From assembly GCF_000417875.1 (NCBI RefSeq), contig NW_006920869.1:1791759-1855758 (forward strand): 64,000 nucleotides of DNA. The letters are read 5' to 3'. This stretch comes from Pseudozyma flocculosa PF-1 (Eukaryota; Basidiomycota; Ustilaginomycetes; Ustilaginales; Ustilaginaceae). Under the pieces are notes generated by a model that did no database searches, was not told the DNA's origin, and saw nothing but the letters and a program-made list of their open reading frames with translations. Every line of letters begins with the position of its first letter. Positions within the stretch are counted from its first letter, which is position 1. The position numbers were made by a program, and so were the translations under genes. Shown piece by piece: positions 45,081-55,334 of this stretch.

Positions 45081-45748
45081 AGCGGGCCGCAAAGCTCGCA
45101 GTGGGTAGGCTGTCAGCCATCGGGCCCCTTAGACCTCTGTCCTGCTGGTAGAATGCGGAGCTTGCATGCAGTAGTATGTATCATCGGATCGGATCGGACC
45201 GGACCGGACCCGCCCGCCTGCCCGAACACCAGACACTGCCTTGGATGACCGAACCTCGCTTGAGCCTTCCTCGAGTACAGCCTAGGCTGCCGGAAGTAGA
45301 GAGCCGGGACGGGTTGTGGGTCCGTCGTGAGTCGGGCCGCAGCCGAAGGCGGATCGGACAACGGTGCGATGATGTAGGACGAAGCCGGCTCACCGGCGAC
45401 ATGACAGCTTCGTCGAGGGGCCTCGGTGTGGGGCGTCTTCCGAGCGCACCTCGGAGGGTGGGGCTGCTCGTCGCTGCGCCGCCATCGCCCCTTTTGAGTC
45501 GCCGGAGGTCCTGAGCGTCCTCCCCACCTTGTATCCACCTAGCCTGACCATGACCGCAGGGACATGTGCGACACACTAAAACCTGCACCCCACCGGCTTG
45601 TGAGGCTGACCCCGGAGAGTCACGCACAGAAGCAGGTGGTAGTGGCCCTTCGCAGAAGCCAGGTCGAGACCTTCGACAGAGAGGCGGATAGGGGGTACGT
45701 GTTAGGGAAGAGGTGGCTTCACGCACGAGCGTGGCGCTGACCTGGCTG
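45081..45748. other. Spacer between GH43 gene and first Cys-rich gene
   Basis: About 0.7 kb with no gene seen. A 214-aa minus frame here lacks any domain and looks spurious. A GATCG/GACCG repeat patch lies near 45184-45210. Confidence 0.55.
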
Positions 45749-45756
45749 TATAAGAG
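45749..45756 (+). promoter_or_regulatory. TATA box of first Cys-rich secreted gene
   Basis: TATAAGAG lies 140 bp before the ATG, the same octamer and similar spacing as for the two RNase genes. Confidence 0.65.
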
Positions 45757-45888
45757 GCCTGTCGTGACCCACTGATGGTGCTCTCCTGGTACCAAGCACT
45801 TTGCCATCTTTGCTCTCGAAAACAACCTCGAACAGTCTTCCTTCTACTCACGATACACATACGACCAGCCCGTCCAAGAACCCTCGCC

Positions 45889-46695
45889 ATGCTCGGAATC
45901 ACAAAGACCCTCGTCGTTGCCGCCATGGCGCTTGCGGCTGTCGATGCGGCGCCCAGCCCCCGCGACGACAAGCAGGTCGTCCACCTCGTCAACGGTGAGC
46001 GTCGATGGCGTCTGAGTTGTAGAAGCCGGGTCGAACCCCTCTCTCCGGTAGCTGACTCGCTCTCCTCACACGCTCGGCATTGACGCTTCGCCTCTGCCCC
46101 GCCTCGACTTTGACCATCAGCTAACGTGCCATCGCCGAACCCTCAGGCCGGCACGATCGTGCACCGCGAGGTGGCGAGGTGCAGCGACCCCTCGGACGCC
46201 TTTTTCGACTACATCTTGGACAGGAGCCACGGCGTCTGCCAGGGTTACGGCACCAGGACCGCCGAGGACAGGACGTGCAACTTTGACCCGGAGACGAACC
46301 CGCACGCCGTGCACAGGTTCAGGAAGGCGTGCAGGCACGACGGTGCGCCCGCCGTCTACTCCAAGATCAGCAACACGACCAAGATCGACATCTTCATGGT
46401 GGAGCCGCGCAACGCGTCGCAGCTCATCTTTACCTGCAACGAGGCCCGGCTCGACACCGTCTACCCCTACTACCAGCTCGACACTCACACCTGCAAGACG
46501 ACCCGCGAGGGCACCAAGGACTCGCTCGTCTGCGTTCCCGACCAGGCCAAGCTCGACGATGCCAAGACCTTTGTTCACCTCCAGAACGCCTTCTACGTCG
46601 GCTGCGAGGCGGCCGAGGGCGAGTTCTGCGTCAACCGGGGCACCCACGTCGAGGACGGCCCCTGTGGTCGCAGGAAGGGCATTCCGCAGCCCTGA
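45889..46695 (+). CDS. Secreted cysteine-rich protein A, unrecognised family
   Basis: Exons 45889-45994 and 46121-46695 (126-bp intron, phase 1) give 226 aa. Residues 1-20 are a signal peptide (MLGITKTLVVAAMALAAVDA). The mature protein has ten cysteines and no membrane span or known domain. Blocks shared with protein B are GVCQGYG, TCNFD, FRKACR, LIFTCNEARLDTVYPYYQ, LVCVPD and GCEAAEG. Two extra cysteines lie in a C-terminal extension ending GIPQP. The start is supported by the signal peptide and by the matching first exon in B. It looks like a stable extracellular protein and could be an effector or a surface protein of a smut-like fungus, but no function is assigned. Confidence 0.85.
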
Positions 46696-47605
46696 AGGCG
46701 TGGGGTGTCTTAGCATCGCGCTGAGCAGAATCGCTGGCAGACCTCGCGGTCGGCCTTTCGCCGAGACGCGATGAGGCTTCCACAGTAGTTTCGCACTGCT
46801 CTGGCCTTCCCTCCCCCTCTCTATGCTCTTCCTAACGAGCCCCGTTCCTAATGACAGTTGTCGAATGAACAATGTGATGTCACGGTCTCATGACTTCAGT
46901 CGCTCGAGAGAAACGTCGTGGGCACGTCGAAGGATGTGAGCGGACATCGCTCACGGACTGGCCACGGCCGAGCGAGTTCTACGTGGTTCAGCTGCGCGTC
47001 GAGAGGGGTGTCGAGTAGCGCCCTCGGCGCGTCGAATCGTCGAGGGGATCAGGCATGCCGGCCTGCTGGCCCCACTCGACAACGAGACAGCAGATGCTGC
47101 CGTACCCTTGCTGACCGCAGCTTGGACCGGCCTCACGGAGGCGGCCCTCCGTGCGGCAGCGTTCTACGTATGACGGCGCGGGTGTCGGCATGGTCGAATG
47201 CCTCCGGGCCGGTCGCGGATGGCCCCACCGTTGCCACGGGTCCCCCGGTGTGTCCTCGCCGGCCAAGCCGCGATGATCCGCCAGCAGAGAGGGGTTCAGA
47301 GCTTTGAGCTCATGTATGTAAACTAGTCATCGGGAGTCCGTCTTCCTCGCCCCACCTCTTCATTTCTCGCCCACCTTTATGTACACAAATTGCCACCCAC
47401 CTCGTCATGGCAGTATTCCAGTGGTACGAGACCAAGCTGGTTTCATGGTCCCGGTCCCATGCACCGATACCTTTCATGTGTACGTCAGACTGGGGCGAGA
47501 GAACGCCTACAGTATGTATCGCTGCAGGAGGTCACCGCCCTCATCGATGCAATCGAACGACCAGTACGTACCGCCGTGTCGAGGCATATGCCATGTGTAA
47601 AAGTA
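46696..47605. other. Spacer between the tandem Cys-rich genes
   Basis: About 0.9 kb with no coding signal. It must carry the 3' end of gene A and upstream region of gene B. Confidence 0.55.
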
Positions 47606-47613
47606 CATAAAGG
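47606..47613 (+). promoter_or_regulatory. TATA-like element of second Cys-rich gene
   Basis: CATAAAGG lies 84 bp before the ATG. It is a weaker match than the TATAAGAG boxes of the other secreted genes. Confidence 0.4.
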
Positions 47614-47689
47614 CGGCCGTCTGGACTAGGCTGCCGTTCCCGGTAACTCTCAACCCTACACCCCCACGACTGGCCCCGCGACTCTCACC

Positions 47690-48418
47690 ATGCTCGGCCT
47701 CGCCCAGACCCTCATCATCGCCGTCGTTGCCGTGGCGGGCGCCGCTGCCGCTCCGGCCGACCTGATCCCTTCATACACGATCCACCTCATCGATGGTAAG
47801 CCGAGACGGACCAGAGTGCCCTTTCCCTCCCGCGTCGCATCGCCTCCCCTGGCCGTGGCTGACTGATCCGTAATGACGCCTATTAAACGCCTCTTAGACA
47901 ACACTCCTGGCAAGCACCTGATCCACGGCGAGTCCCTTCGCCGCGAGATTGCGACCTGCCACGACGTCTCGAAGCAGACGCTCGACTTTGTCAGTGACCC
48001 GAAGAACGGAGTGTGCTCCGGCTACAGCGTCTCGACCAAGGGCGACAGCACCTGCCTGTTTGACACCGAGTCGCACAAGGGCGACCCGGAGACGTTCAAG
48101 CAGGTCTGCCAGGCCGACCTCGACGCCGCATACACGACCTACACCTACGTCGACATGACCCAGGTGCGCATGTACGGACCCAAGAACCAGCTCCTCTTCA
48201 CCTGCGACGACGCGCGCAAGGACGAGGTGTACCCCTACTTCCAGGCCAATCTCGACCTCTGCAAGGACTGGAACCCGAGCAGCGACGGCTCTGTCGTTTG
48301 CATCCACGACCCGAGCAAGAGCCTCGAGGACAAGCAGAAACTCAAGGATGCCAAGAAGGCCTTCATCAACGCCTGCAAGGCGGCCGAGGGACAGTTCACC
48401 TACCACCAGGACGCCTAG
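47690..48418 (+). CDS. Secreted cysteine-rich protein B, tandem paralogue of A
   Basis: Exons 47690-47795 and 47898-48418 (102-bp intron, phase 1) give 208 aa. The first exon is 106 nt, exactly as in gene A, and the intron falls after the equivalent residues (HLIDG here, HLVNG in A). Signal peptide residues 1-20 (MLGLAQTLIIAVVAVAGAAA). The mature part has eight cysteines, all alignable to eight of the ten in A, so four disulfides are likely. Shared blocks are GVCSGYS, TCLFD, FKQVCQ, LLFTCDDARKDEVYPYFQ, VVCIHD and CKAAEG. Identity outside these blocks is low, so the duplication is old or the proteins evolve fast. No known domain; function unknown. Confidence 0.85.
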
Positions 48419-48984
48419 GCTGAGAACCTGTCCGCGAACAGCCACCAGGCCCCCTTCGCTAGCGCCTGAGGCTCTCGTCCCTGGCTCGGTTCAACGTTAT
48501 TGCAGCGAAGGATAGATCTAGCAGTCATCGTCCAGCCTGTCCTTCGCCTTCTGGGGCCAGTCAATTCTGGCCCCGCCAATCTGGATCCATAGAAATCTCC
48601 GCCCCTTCATCGGACACTACCGTTATCATTGATCGTCGTTTCGTCTTCCTGCGTGCCAGTCCGGCAGAGAGTTTGTGCAGGCTGTGTAGCGGAACCACCC
48701 GAAGCATGGTCGTTCTTGCTTCTCGAGATTGGTGGAACCTCATGGCTGGTCGAGGTGTGCGCATGTAGATCGAGAGAGGATGGGACGACGGTCGAAATGT
48801 CGCGTTGGCCGCCAGGTGAAGCGGAGCTGGGATGGGCAGAGGCCCGTCCGCCTTCCGAGGCTGCAAGTGGAGAGCCAAAAAAGAGGGTCGGTGCGCACGG
48901 ATCGCAGCCAACCCATCGCTTCGATCTTTCCCGCCACCACCTCGCCTCTCCTTGCTCCTCTCCCCGAACCTCCTCGATACGACC
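48419..48984. other. Spacer before TRAPPC2L gene
   Basis: 566 bp between protein B and the TRAPP gene with no gene seen. Confidence 0.55.
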
Positions 48985-49956
48985 ATGTCGTTCTCAGCAT
49001 CACCTCGGATCGTGAGTGGCACTCCTCTGAACGACCTCGCCGCAGCATCCCAGACTCATTTGGACGCTGCCACATCTGCCCGGCCCCCCGACAGCAAGCT
49101 ATTGCGGTCCTGAGTCCGCGCAACACGCCCGTCTACGTCCGGCACTTCCAGCATGGCCGCGCCCCCGCATCGTCATCCGCCTCGTCCTCTACAGCATCCA
49201 AGGCGACCAACGGGGCGGATTTGAGGTACCACTACTTTGCGCATGCCGCCACCGACGTCATGGACGAGCGGACCGCGCACGGCCGGAACGCCGAGCAGTA
49301 CCTCGGTCTCCTCTACACGCTCGAGGACCTTGCGGTGTGAGTGACAGCTGCGCCAGTCGACCCACGCCCTCGACGAGCAAAGTTCGGACGTAAGGCTGCT
49401 GAACGCTCGGTTCCGTGCTGCGCTCGCTTTGACCCGTGCAGATACGGCTTCCAGACGAGCACGAGAGTCAGGTTCATGGTCATGCTCTCGTTGACAGACC
49501 ACCTTGTTCGCGACATCGACGTCCTCACCGTACGTTCAGGCTGCCTGCGTAGTCGAGCGGTGCCGCTGCCTCTGCCAGGGCTGACCTACTTACCCCTCAC
49601 ATACTGGCCTACAGATCTTTCGAGCGCTGCACACCGCCTACCTGTCCTACATTTCCAACCCCTTCCACAGCCTTCCGCCCAACCCATCCGCCCTCCTCAG
49701 CAGCCCAACCGATGCGCAAGGCGCCGGTCCAGACGGAGGTGCCGAGCCCGAAAGGACGGCTGCGACGCTCTTTGCGATGCAGGATGCCTCACTCCCGCTC
49801 AAGGTTCGGCAGATTCGCAGCCCCGCCTTTGACAAGGCAGTTGAGCGGATCGTCGGTCTCAGATCGGAACCTCCCGCGGCGTCGTCAGGCACAGCAGAGG
49901 CGGCGGGGCATGCCGCAGGGGGTCGCACGACGGCGCCGGTGGCCGGTGCCAGCTGA
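48985..49956 (+). CDS. TCA17: TRAPP complex subunit TRAPPC2L / Tca17
   Basis: A small longin-fold subunit that helps assemble the TRAPP Rab-GEF at the Golgi. Four exons: 48985-49011, 49095-49336, 49442-49529 and 49615-49956 (introns 83, 105 and 85 bp) give 232 aa. The family core is clear: QAIAVLSPRNTPVYVRHF, then LRYHYFAHAATDVMDERTA, YLGLLYTLEDLAVYGFQTST, RVRFMVMLSLTD and IFRALHTAYLSYISNPF. A Ser/Ala/Thr-rich insert follows strand 2, and a C-terminal half of about 95 aa has an insertion (AQGAGPDGGAEPERT) plus KVRQIRSPAFDKAVERIVG, the expected last helix, ending in an Ala/Gly tail. The protein is longer than yeast Tca17 (about 150 aa) because of these additions. Confidence 0.88.
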
Positions 49957-51169
49957 ACGACACCGGCCTTTCTTGCTCCAGCGCAATGTAATGGGCTTTG
50001 TACGTGGTGGCGGCCAAGCCTGTGCTGTCCAACCTCCTTCCTGCGAGACAGCGAGCGATGCGCCTCAGTCACTCCCCATCGATCTCCCCTGCCTTCCGGT
50101 CCCCTATCCCGCGACGGTCCACACCCACTCAGACCTCGGCCTCCACCAAAACGATACGCATCTTGCTGCTCCGCCCCTCGGGGTCACTCCACAGCAGCCG
50201 AGAACACCAGCGTATCGGGGCCGCAGATCATCGAGCCGACCAAGATTCAGAGAGCCCTCCTTCCTCCCCCTCCACGCCCTCTCCACTGGCTTCGCTATCG
50301 TCCTGATCCACTTGAACGATCGAGGAACGTCTACGCATCGTAGATGGTCGTGAACCATCAGGAGGTGACGAGCGATCGGCGAGCCTGCGCAGAGACGGCG
50401 AGGACGGGACTCGACGGCCGGGTTCCCTCGCCTTCTTTTGAGCCGTCATCTCAAGATCCCAGTTTGATGTGCACAGATACGGGCGAGACATGCCTCTCGC
50501 TGTTGCTGTATGTAGTAGTGTGTCGAGAGGCCGGATACACGGCATTGCGCTTGTGCGTCGCACAGTGGATCTGGCTCATCCCGCCCGGCACAGCCCTTTT
50601 GGCTCAACGCCATGGCCGCCTCTCTGTGTTCTTGAAAATCCCACAGTCCTCAGGACCGACCTGCGAGAAGCTTGAGTCTTTGCCTGGTGTTCAAAGCAAG
50701 GACTGATGCGGATGTCTGGTCAATACGCTAGTCAAGAGGCATGACACCCCACCTTGACCGGGCAGGGTCAGCTGCAGGATATGAACCCAGATCGACCTCC
50801 GGCACCTCTCCCTTTGCCCCCGACCATCTCCTCTTCCGCTACCTGCCTCACGCCTCTTGCTTCTTGGTACGTAGCCTTGCCAATCATGGACCGTCATCCT
50901 GCTAGGCCGCAGCTTGCTGACCGTCTTCTTCCCCACCACAGTCCTGGGGTTTTGTCTGTCGCTTAGGCAGTGATATCATCGTTACAGATTGACGTGAGGT
51001 ATAGCGTAGCACTCTAAAGAAATGGCTCGGGACGACCGAGCAGGCCCAAGGGGAACGAGGATCGAGAGCGAAGCGGAAAGGTCATGATGCCCAAAAGATG
51101 AATGGGACAGCGAGGCAAGCGGAGCAAAAGGACAGCGTGACAGGGGGGTTCTAGGGGCCAGCGAGCCGC
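49957..51169. other. 1.2-kb region between convergent genes
   Basis: Holds no gene I recognise. A 111-aa minus frame (50228-50563) with an acidic Ser/Glu/Gly end is unassigned. One copy of a dispersed repeat lies at 50743-50945. Confidence 0.55.
50743..50945 (+). repeat. Dispersed 203-bp repeat, copy 1
   Basis: About 96% identical to the reverse complement of 61235-61436: I count eight substitutions and one single-base indel. Both copies begin GACACCCCACCTTGACCGGG and end ACAGTCCT. One frame stays open through AAGYE to PFAPDHLLFRYLP in both, then meets a GT..AG-like interval, so it may be a piece of a gene or mobile element. Confidence 0.88.
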
Positions 51170-53062
51170 TCAGAGGGTGTACTCGAACTGCGGGTGTCGG
51201 TCACCGAGGTAGTCCTTGATGTGGGCGTCGGACCAACCCTTGGCCTGAAGCTCAGTGACGCGGTGGTCGCGCTTGCCGGCCTTGCGCTTCTTGGTCTCCA
51301 TGACCATTAGCAGCTCGGCGACAGTGACGAGGACGATGGCGGCGCAGCAGAGGCAGAGGTTGACGAGGAAGCCGCGCTCGAACCGCGGCGCCTCGTTGTT
51401 GTTGAAGAGCCACGTCGACGTGATGCCGCCGCAGTTGGTAAAGACAATGTAGAGGGCGATCGACGTGGCCCGCTTGTAGTGGCTGGCCGTGTTGTTGAGC
51501 ATCCAGCTGATGCCGATAGGAGGAATACTGTGAGGCGAGGAGCCAGAGGAGCGTCGATGGAAAGACGGGACGAGGGTCAGTTTGGTGAAACGGCATGCGG
51601 TCAAGGTGGCATCTCGCCCGGCTTGTACGCACCTATACGTGCCGCAGGTGAGGATGATGAGGCCTCCGTAGCGGATCTTGGGGTCGATGGCGGTGTAGGC
51701 GACGCTGGTGCCGATGATGGCAAGGATGATGCAGCCGACGGCGAAGGGGTAGCGCCACTTGTACCTGTCCGATGCAAAGGCCACGGCGACCGAAACGATA
51801 AAGGCGGCCGCAGTGGGCGGGCACGAGAGCAGCTGGGACTGGATGACGGTGTACTTGTCCATGGCCTTGATGATGGTGGGCGAGAAGAAGGCGGCCGAGT
51901 AGAGCAGCGTGGCGTAGGCGTACCCCGACGCGGCAAACAGGAGGACGAGAGGGTCGAGGAGCGTCCGCTTGACCTCGGACAAGACGTAGCTGCCCGTCAC
52001 CTCGTGCTTCTCCTGCTGGTCGACCACGGCCGTGGCGCGAGTGGCACCGAGGACGTCCCGGTCGGCCACCTTGTCGCCGGCAGCCTCGAGACCGCCCTCC
52101 ACCGGCTTTTCCGGGGCGGGCAGCATACGCGTACGCGCCAGCTCCGCCTCTTCAGGCGTCACCCACCACAGCTTCGTGATATCGTTCGGCAGCATCCAGA
52201 ACGCTGCCAAACCGAAGACGATGGTGAAGATACCTTCCAAAATGAAAATCCAGGACCAGCCGGATCTGCCTCCAACGCCTGCCATCTGCGAGATGGCGGT
52301 GGCGAGGAGTCCGCCGAAGGTACCGGAGAGGGAGGCGCCGGAAAAGTAGAGGGCCTGTCGGAGGTTGAGCTCGTGGGGCTTGTAGAAGAAGGTGAGGTAG
52401 AGGGCGAGGGCGGGGAGCACGCCTGCCTCTGTGAAGCCGAGGAAGGCACGGTTGATGTAGAGGCCGGTCTTGTCGTGGACGATGCCCTGGAGCGTCGAGA
52501 CGAGGCCCCACGCCACCAGCAGCGAGGGGATCCAGATCGAGGGTCCGATCTTCTTGAGGACGAGGTTCGAGGGGATCTCGAAGAGGATGTATGGCACGTA
52601 CAGGACTGAGCGAGGGCGATAGGACGAGGATCCGAGTGAGGATGTGCGATGGCCACGGAGGGGGATACGATCAGCGCATGGTCATTGCCGCGGCGCAGCA
52701 ACCAGGCAGGCGCGTCGCGTGTGCGGGTGGCGGGTTTTTTCTTCTCTGCACCTTTTGCGCCACTCACCAGTCAGAGCGATGCGGTAGTCTTTGCCGTCTT
52801 TGCTCATGTTGAGGTCCTTCTCGAGGCCATTGAGCCTCGCCTGGCCGATGTTGGTGCGGTCCAAGAAGCTGAGCAGGTAGATCATCAAGCAGAGAGGGAC
52901 GAGCTGGAGGTCCATCTTGCGCTTGAGGCGCTTCTCGACGGCGGCGATGTGGGCAGTGCGCTCCGGCGACTCGAGGTGTGGCGGGGTGACGACATCGTTG
53001 AAAGCTTTGGAGTCTCTAGGAGAGCCCGAGGCGGGGCTCGAGGATCGGTCGTGGTCTGCCAT
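51170..53062 (-). CDS. Dal5/Tna1-type MFS permease (ACS family)
   Basis: A proton-coupled plasma-membrane importer of a small organic or sulfur-containing anion. Exons 52768-53062, 51633-52605 and 51170-51527 (introns 162 and 105 bp, frame kept) give 541 aa. The N-terminal LKRKMDLQLVPLCLMIYLLSFLDRTNIGQARL is the family signature around span 1. FLGFTEAGVLPALALYLTFFYK follows (motif of spans 4-5), then SGWSWIFILEGIFTIVFG and, after the last intron, SIPPIGISWMLNNTASHYKRA, also diagnostic. The C-terminus is HPQFEYTL. In yeast this family includes the nicotinate carrier Tna1 and the sulfonate carrier Soa1. A JLP1 gene lies two genes away, so sulfonate uptake is a possible role (inference). Confidence 0.9.
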
Positions 53063-55334
53063 GGCGGAGCGAAGGCCGATGCGTGGATGGCGAGGGTCGG
53101 ACGCGCGAGAGAGGCACGGACACGGATGGCCGGAGTCGATAAAGGCGAAGTGGTCGTCGAGGGAGGGAAGGAAAGAAGTGGGGAGGAGGCCGGGGAAGGG
53201 ACTAGGATGGAGGCTTAGAGGAGGAGGAGGATGAGGACAACGATGGACGCGGGCGATGTTATATGAATCCGGCTCGAGTCATTTGGCCAGCGGCTGTCGG
53301 CGGTGAGTGCAGGCAGGTGATTGGGCGAGGTGTAAGCTCATGCTCAATCCGCCCTGATTCGGTTCAGCCTTCCGACCGTGCCTGGCCTCGTCTGCTGGCC
53401 GCGTGAGGGAGACGTGCACTCGAGCAAACGCGGGGAGCTTGGAGGCTTCATTGCGTACGTTACGTTCTTCTCATGCTCGCGGCGAGGCCGAAACAGAGAG
53501 GCAGGCTAGGGCTTGAGCCTCGCTGCGTCGGTGTGGGTCGGCTGCAGTCCGCCTGCTTCTGCTCGTCTGTCTGTCGCATGCTGCTGCAGTTTCGACAGAG
53601 GGTCAGACTAGCTCGTACTTTTCCCGGTTCTTCCGTCGTGTCTGCCTGCCTGGTGGCTCGTCTGTCTGAGAGTAGTGCCTCATGCGTGCCCCCTCCCCGA
53701 CTCCTCGAGGGGCTGGCAGACTGAGAGGGGCGGACAAGGCCGACGGAACCAGGATCGACTGAGCAAGAAGACGCCACGGTTGAGCATCTTTCGCTCGCCG
53801 CCACCGTGCGCTACGTCTGCCAGGCCGAGTCAGCCGGCTATCTCGCCACCCCTTGTCCCGGTGCCTGCGACGAGACCTGCCCAGTTCCTTCGACGTGGGC
53901 CTTGGTCGGAGCTCGATCGCACGCCCTCGACTCTCTGCTGCTCGACAAGACCGAGTCGTGAACCGGCGCCGGTCCAGGGACACACTACTCTGCAAGCCCT
54001 GAGCTGGGCGTCTCGCATCGGCCCGAAGCCATGGTCAAGCGGGGGCCATTGCCGCGAATAGCCTGGTCGGGGAGGACGTCGTTGGCAGATGCGATCTGGT
54101 CGTCGAAGCGGCTACGGCCCGTTCTATTGCCGGAGCGCCTCGTGTCGAGGGGGAGGGGCGGCCAGCAGGAAGACTGGCGGCTAAACCACGTTGTCGCCGT
54201 CAGCCGCCTCGGCGCTCGTCGTCGCCCGCTCCGTCTTTCGCTTCCAGCGATCCAGTTTACCACTCCGCCAATGCCAAGGATTCTCGAGGCGGGGCGAGCC
54301 CAGCAAGCCACGCAGGCACCGAGGCGCCAGCGTTCCAAGCGGTCGGAGTGCGACCCGTCCTTGCAGCCTTTCTCGTCTCCCACGTTGTCGGCTCCAGCAC
54401 GCCTGCCTGCCCTGCTGCTCGACGAATCGCATCGCATCGCCGTGGGGGAACACAAAGGGGCGGGCGGACTCCGAGCGGGCGGCAAGCAAGGAAGAAGCGC
54501 GGAGTTGCGGTTGGTTGACGAGCAGGCCGCGGAGGAAGTCGGGGGAATGCCGAAGAGGGCGGGAGAGAGAGTGGCAGCCAGGTGGAGCCGACTGACACCA
54601 TCTCGATCGGATCAGGGCGGGAGCAGACAACGAGGGGACCCTTGACCCCGGATCGATGCTTCCAACAAACGGGATCCTCTAGAATGCGGGGTAAGGGCTG
54701 CACCATGACCCCGGCCTCGACAGCAACGGCTCTTGACAGATGTGGGGAACGTCGAGGGCGTGCCGGGTGCGGTACCGGTAGCGTCGGCGGCGGGCTTCGA
54801 GTTCGCAAAGCGATGCCGTTCGAAGGGGAGCCCCGCAGATGGCCACGGGGTTCGGCTTCGACGCGTTTGCCGGTCCTGGCGGCCGCCCGGGACCCGGAAC
54901 CGGCAAGTCGCGGCCCCGCTGCTCGCCCTTATGGCGGACGCATTGATGGCCGCCATCGTCCGGCGAGGCTCGACCACCATCGCCGCTGCGGCCGTCGTTC
55001 TCGCCGGTTTTGCCGCTGGCTCTGTCCACCATCGAGCACCGGCGAGGCCACAAGGAGTCCGGACACGACCCCACACTGAGTCTCGCAGGACACGTGTCCT
55101 CGATCCCGCGTGGGGCGACGCAGGCCGCTTCTCAATAGCATGATTGCCATCATGCGATGCGCGGCCATCGCTTCCCGTGCGGGGTACAGGTACAGATGAA
55201 CTGATATGATCTGTCGTCGTGGACGACCGCTTGCCCTTGTGGGGTAGTTTACACTAGACGCGGGGACAGAGCGAGCGGACGAAAGGACCAGCGAGCTTCT
55301 CTGGTGCGGCGGCTCAGGATGCGCTGCCGCTGCT
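53063..55334. other. 2.3-kb intergenic region, no gene seen
   Basis: Lies between the ACS permease start and the 3' end of the DHA1 gene. Open frames are short and unlike known proteins. It should hold the permease promoter. Confidence 0.55.

Noticed and set aside
46021..46050. T-arm-like sequence suggesting a tRNA
   Set aside because: No matching acceptor, anticodon or D arms; it lies in the intron of Cys-rich gene A.
50228..50563. 111-codon minus frame with acidic C-terminus
   Set aside because: No recognisable domain and no supporting exons; could be a real small gene but evidence is too thin.
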